A stretch of DNA of 6,021 nt from Candidatus Saccharicenans sp. GTDB lineage: Bacteria; Acidobacteriota; Aminicenantia; Aminicenantales; Saccharicenantaceae. Position 1 is the stretch's first letter, and every line of letters starts with the position of its first letter. The stretch is from contig JANLGB010000018.1 of NCBI GenBank assembly GCA_024653405.1, forward strand, positions 1 through 6,021, read 5' to 3'. Shown piece by piece: positions 5,060-6,021 of this stretch. The notes under the pieces are model-generated. The model did not search any database. It was not told where the DNA came from and was given only the letters and a program-made list of their open reading frames with translations. Made by a program: the position numbers and the translations under genes.

Positions 5060-6021
5060 GTGAGTCTGGAATTTCTGGCAGGGCTGCCGGAGTTCAGGGC
5101 CCTGGTAGCCAGGTTAAAAAGGGGGGAGGACTGTCTTTTTATATCCGGCTTGATCGCTGAAGCGCGTCCCTATTTTTATGCTCTCCTGGCCAGGGAAATT
5201 CCCAGGCCCCTGGTCATCATCGAGCCCGGCATCAACCCGCCTCCCGAACTGGGGCCGGAGACCGTGAATTTTCTCCGCCTGCTTTCGGTTAACCGCGAGG
5301 TCCAGTTCTTGCCGGCCCTGAGCGCTGAACCTTATCTCGAAGTGACTGCCCCCCTTGAGGCCGTCTCTTCCCGGATGAAAACTCTGCACCGCCTGCTGCT
5401 GGGCCAAAGACCGATAATTTTTACCAGCCTGCCGGGGTTATTAAAGCCGGTGCCGGCAACTGAAAACCTGAAGCAGTCTTTCATTAAAATCACTGGCGGA
5501 GACGAACTCGACCGGAACTGGCTCCTGGGCCGGCTGAAAGAATTCGGTTACGTCCATGAGGACCTGGTGGCTTCAGCCGGCGAGTATGCTTACCGCGGCG
5601 GCATCGTCGATATCTATTCGGTCTGGTCGGATAATCCTTACCGGGTGGAGTTGGCTGCAGAGAGGGTGACTTCCATCCGGGAATTTGATGCTTCCACCCA
5701 GAGGTCCATAAACCGGGTTGAAACAGTGGTCATCCCATCCTTGCATGAATTTCCGGGCGACCTGGGCTTCCTGGAGAAATTCGGCCGGCTGGCCCGGAGC
5801 CGGGCCGGACACAGCCGCGACCTGGAAAAAAAGATGGAACTCCTGCGGCAGGGAGAAATCTTCCCTTCCTTCATATATTCTTCTCTCCTGGTCCGTGAGT
5901 ATTTCCAGCCGATTACCGGTCTCGTGGAACAGCCGCTGTTTATTTTTGACGAGCGCGACCTGGTGGAAAAAGACTGGCAGGAGCGGCTGGCTGAATGGCA
6001 GAAAGCTTACGAGGAGCAGGC
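5060..6021 (+). CDS. mfd: Transcription-repair coupling factor Mfd, N-terminal part (cut by right window edge)
   Basis: The reading frame runs from GTG 5060 to the window edge, 320 codons of a protein usually about 1,100-1,200 residues long. Mfd is an ATP-dependent translocase that removes RNA polymerase stalled at DNA damage and recruits UvrA. The part seen is the UvrB-like N-terminal module (domains 1a/2/1b). Residues 22-60 follow the degenerate front strand (LFISGLIAEARPYFYALL), SSRMKTL at 103-109 matches the Arg-Leu helix, and GEYAYRGGIVDIYSVWSDNP (174-193) followed by REFDASTQRS (207-216) and SLHEFPGD (227-234) is diagnostic; E. coli Mfd has GEYATRGALLDLFP and VFDVDSQR at the same place. 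Helicase motifs lie beyond the window. An in-frame TAA at 5048-5050 forces a start after it; GTG 5060 is the first choice but has no Shine-Dalgarno site, so the start is less certain than the identity. Confidence 0.9.
   Translation, partial: MSLEFLAGLPEFRALVARLKRGEDCLFISGLIAEARPYFYALLAREIPRPLVIIEPGINPPPELGPETVNFLRLLSVNREVQFLPALSAEPYLEVTAPLEAVSSRMKTLHRLLLGQRPIIFTSLPGLLKPVPATENLKQSFIKITGGDELDRNWLLGRLKEFGYVHEDLVASAGEYAYRGGIVDIYSVWSDNPYRVELAAERVTSIREFDASTQRSINRVETVVIPSLHEFPGDLGFLEKFGRLARSRAGHSRDLEKKMELLRQGEIFPSFIYSSLLVREYFQPITGLVEQPLFIFDERDLVEKDWQERLAEWQKAYEEQ

Overview
The window reads as ordinary chromosomal DNA from a Gram-negative (diderm) bacterium. It encodes three proteins with export signals, one of them an outer-membrane barrel of the CBM9-like/DUF5916 type, plus the N-terminal part of the housekeeping repair protein Mfd. 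DUF5916 proteins, secreted amidohydrolases and a moderately GC-rich genome with strong Shine-Dalgarno sites fit Acidobacteriota-like lineages, including Aminicenantes. That taxonomic guess is inference from gene content and is weak. There are no mobile elements, tRNA or rRNA genes, or CRISPR arrays.

Layout, left to right. (1) 1-907, minus strand, cut by the left edge: a secreted class I glutamine-amidotransferase-like hydrolase (peptidase C26 / PuuD-like), with a good sigma70-type promoter at 930-958. (2) 1111-1326, plus strand: a small 71-residue hypothetical protein, preceded by a perfect 14-bp palindrome. (3) 1327-1570: a 244-bp non-coding stretch rich in inverted repeats, including a perfect 11-bp AT-rich inverted repeat that looks like an operator. 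(4) 1571-2647: an exported zinc-carboxypeptidase-fold enzyme of the AstE/AspA (M14-like) family. (5) 2780-4957: the CBM9-like/DUF5916 outer-membrane protein. (6) 5014-5038: a perfect 10-bp hairpin, probably a terminator. (7) 5060 to the right edge: the start of mfd.

How the genes fit together. The two hydrolases would act outside the cytoplasm, on gamma-glutamyl or other amide substrates (C26) and on N-acyl amino acids or peptide-like substrates (AstE-like). They lie near an outer-membrane protein with a ligand-binding-type front domain. A role in scavenging peptide or amino-acid derivatives is possible, but the gaps of more than 100 bp and the divergent C26 gene argue against one tight operon. 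mfd is unrelated in function and is probably transcribed separately.

I did not find a clearly new system. The points most worth a second look are the small protein with its upstream palindrome, the structured region 1341-1559, and the secreted C26 enzyme with its unusual N-terminal region.
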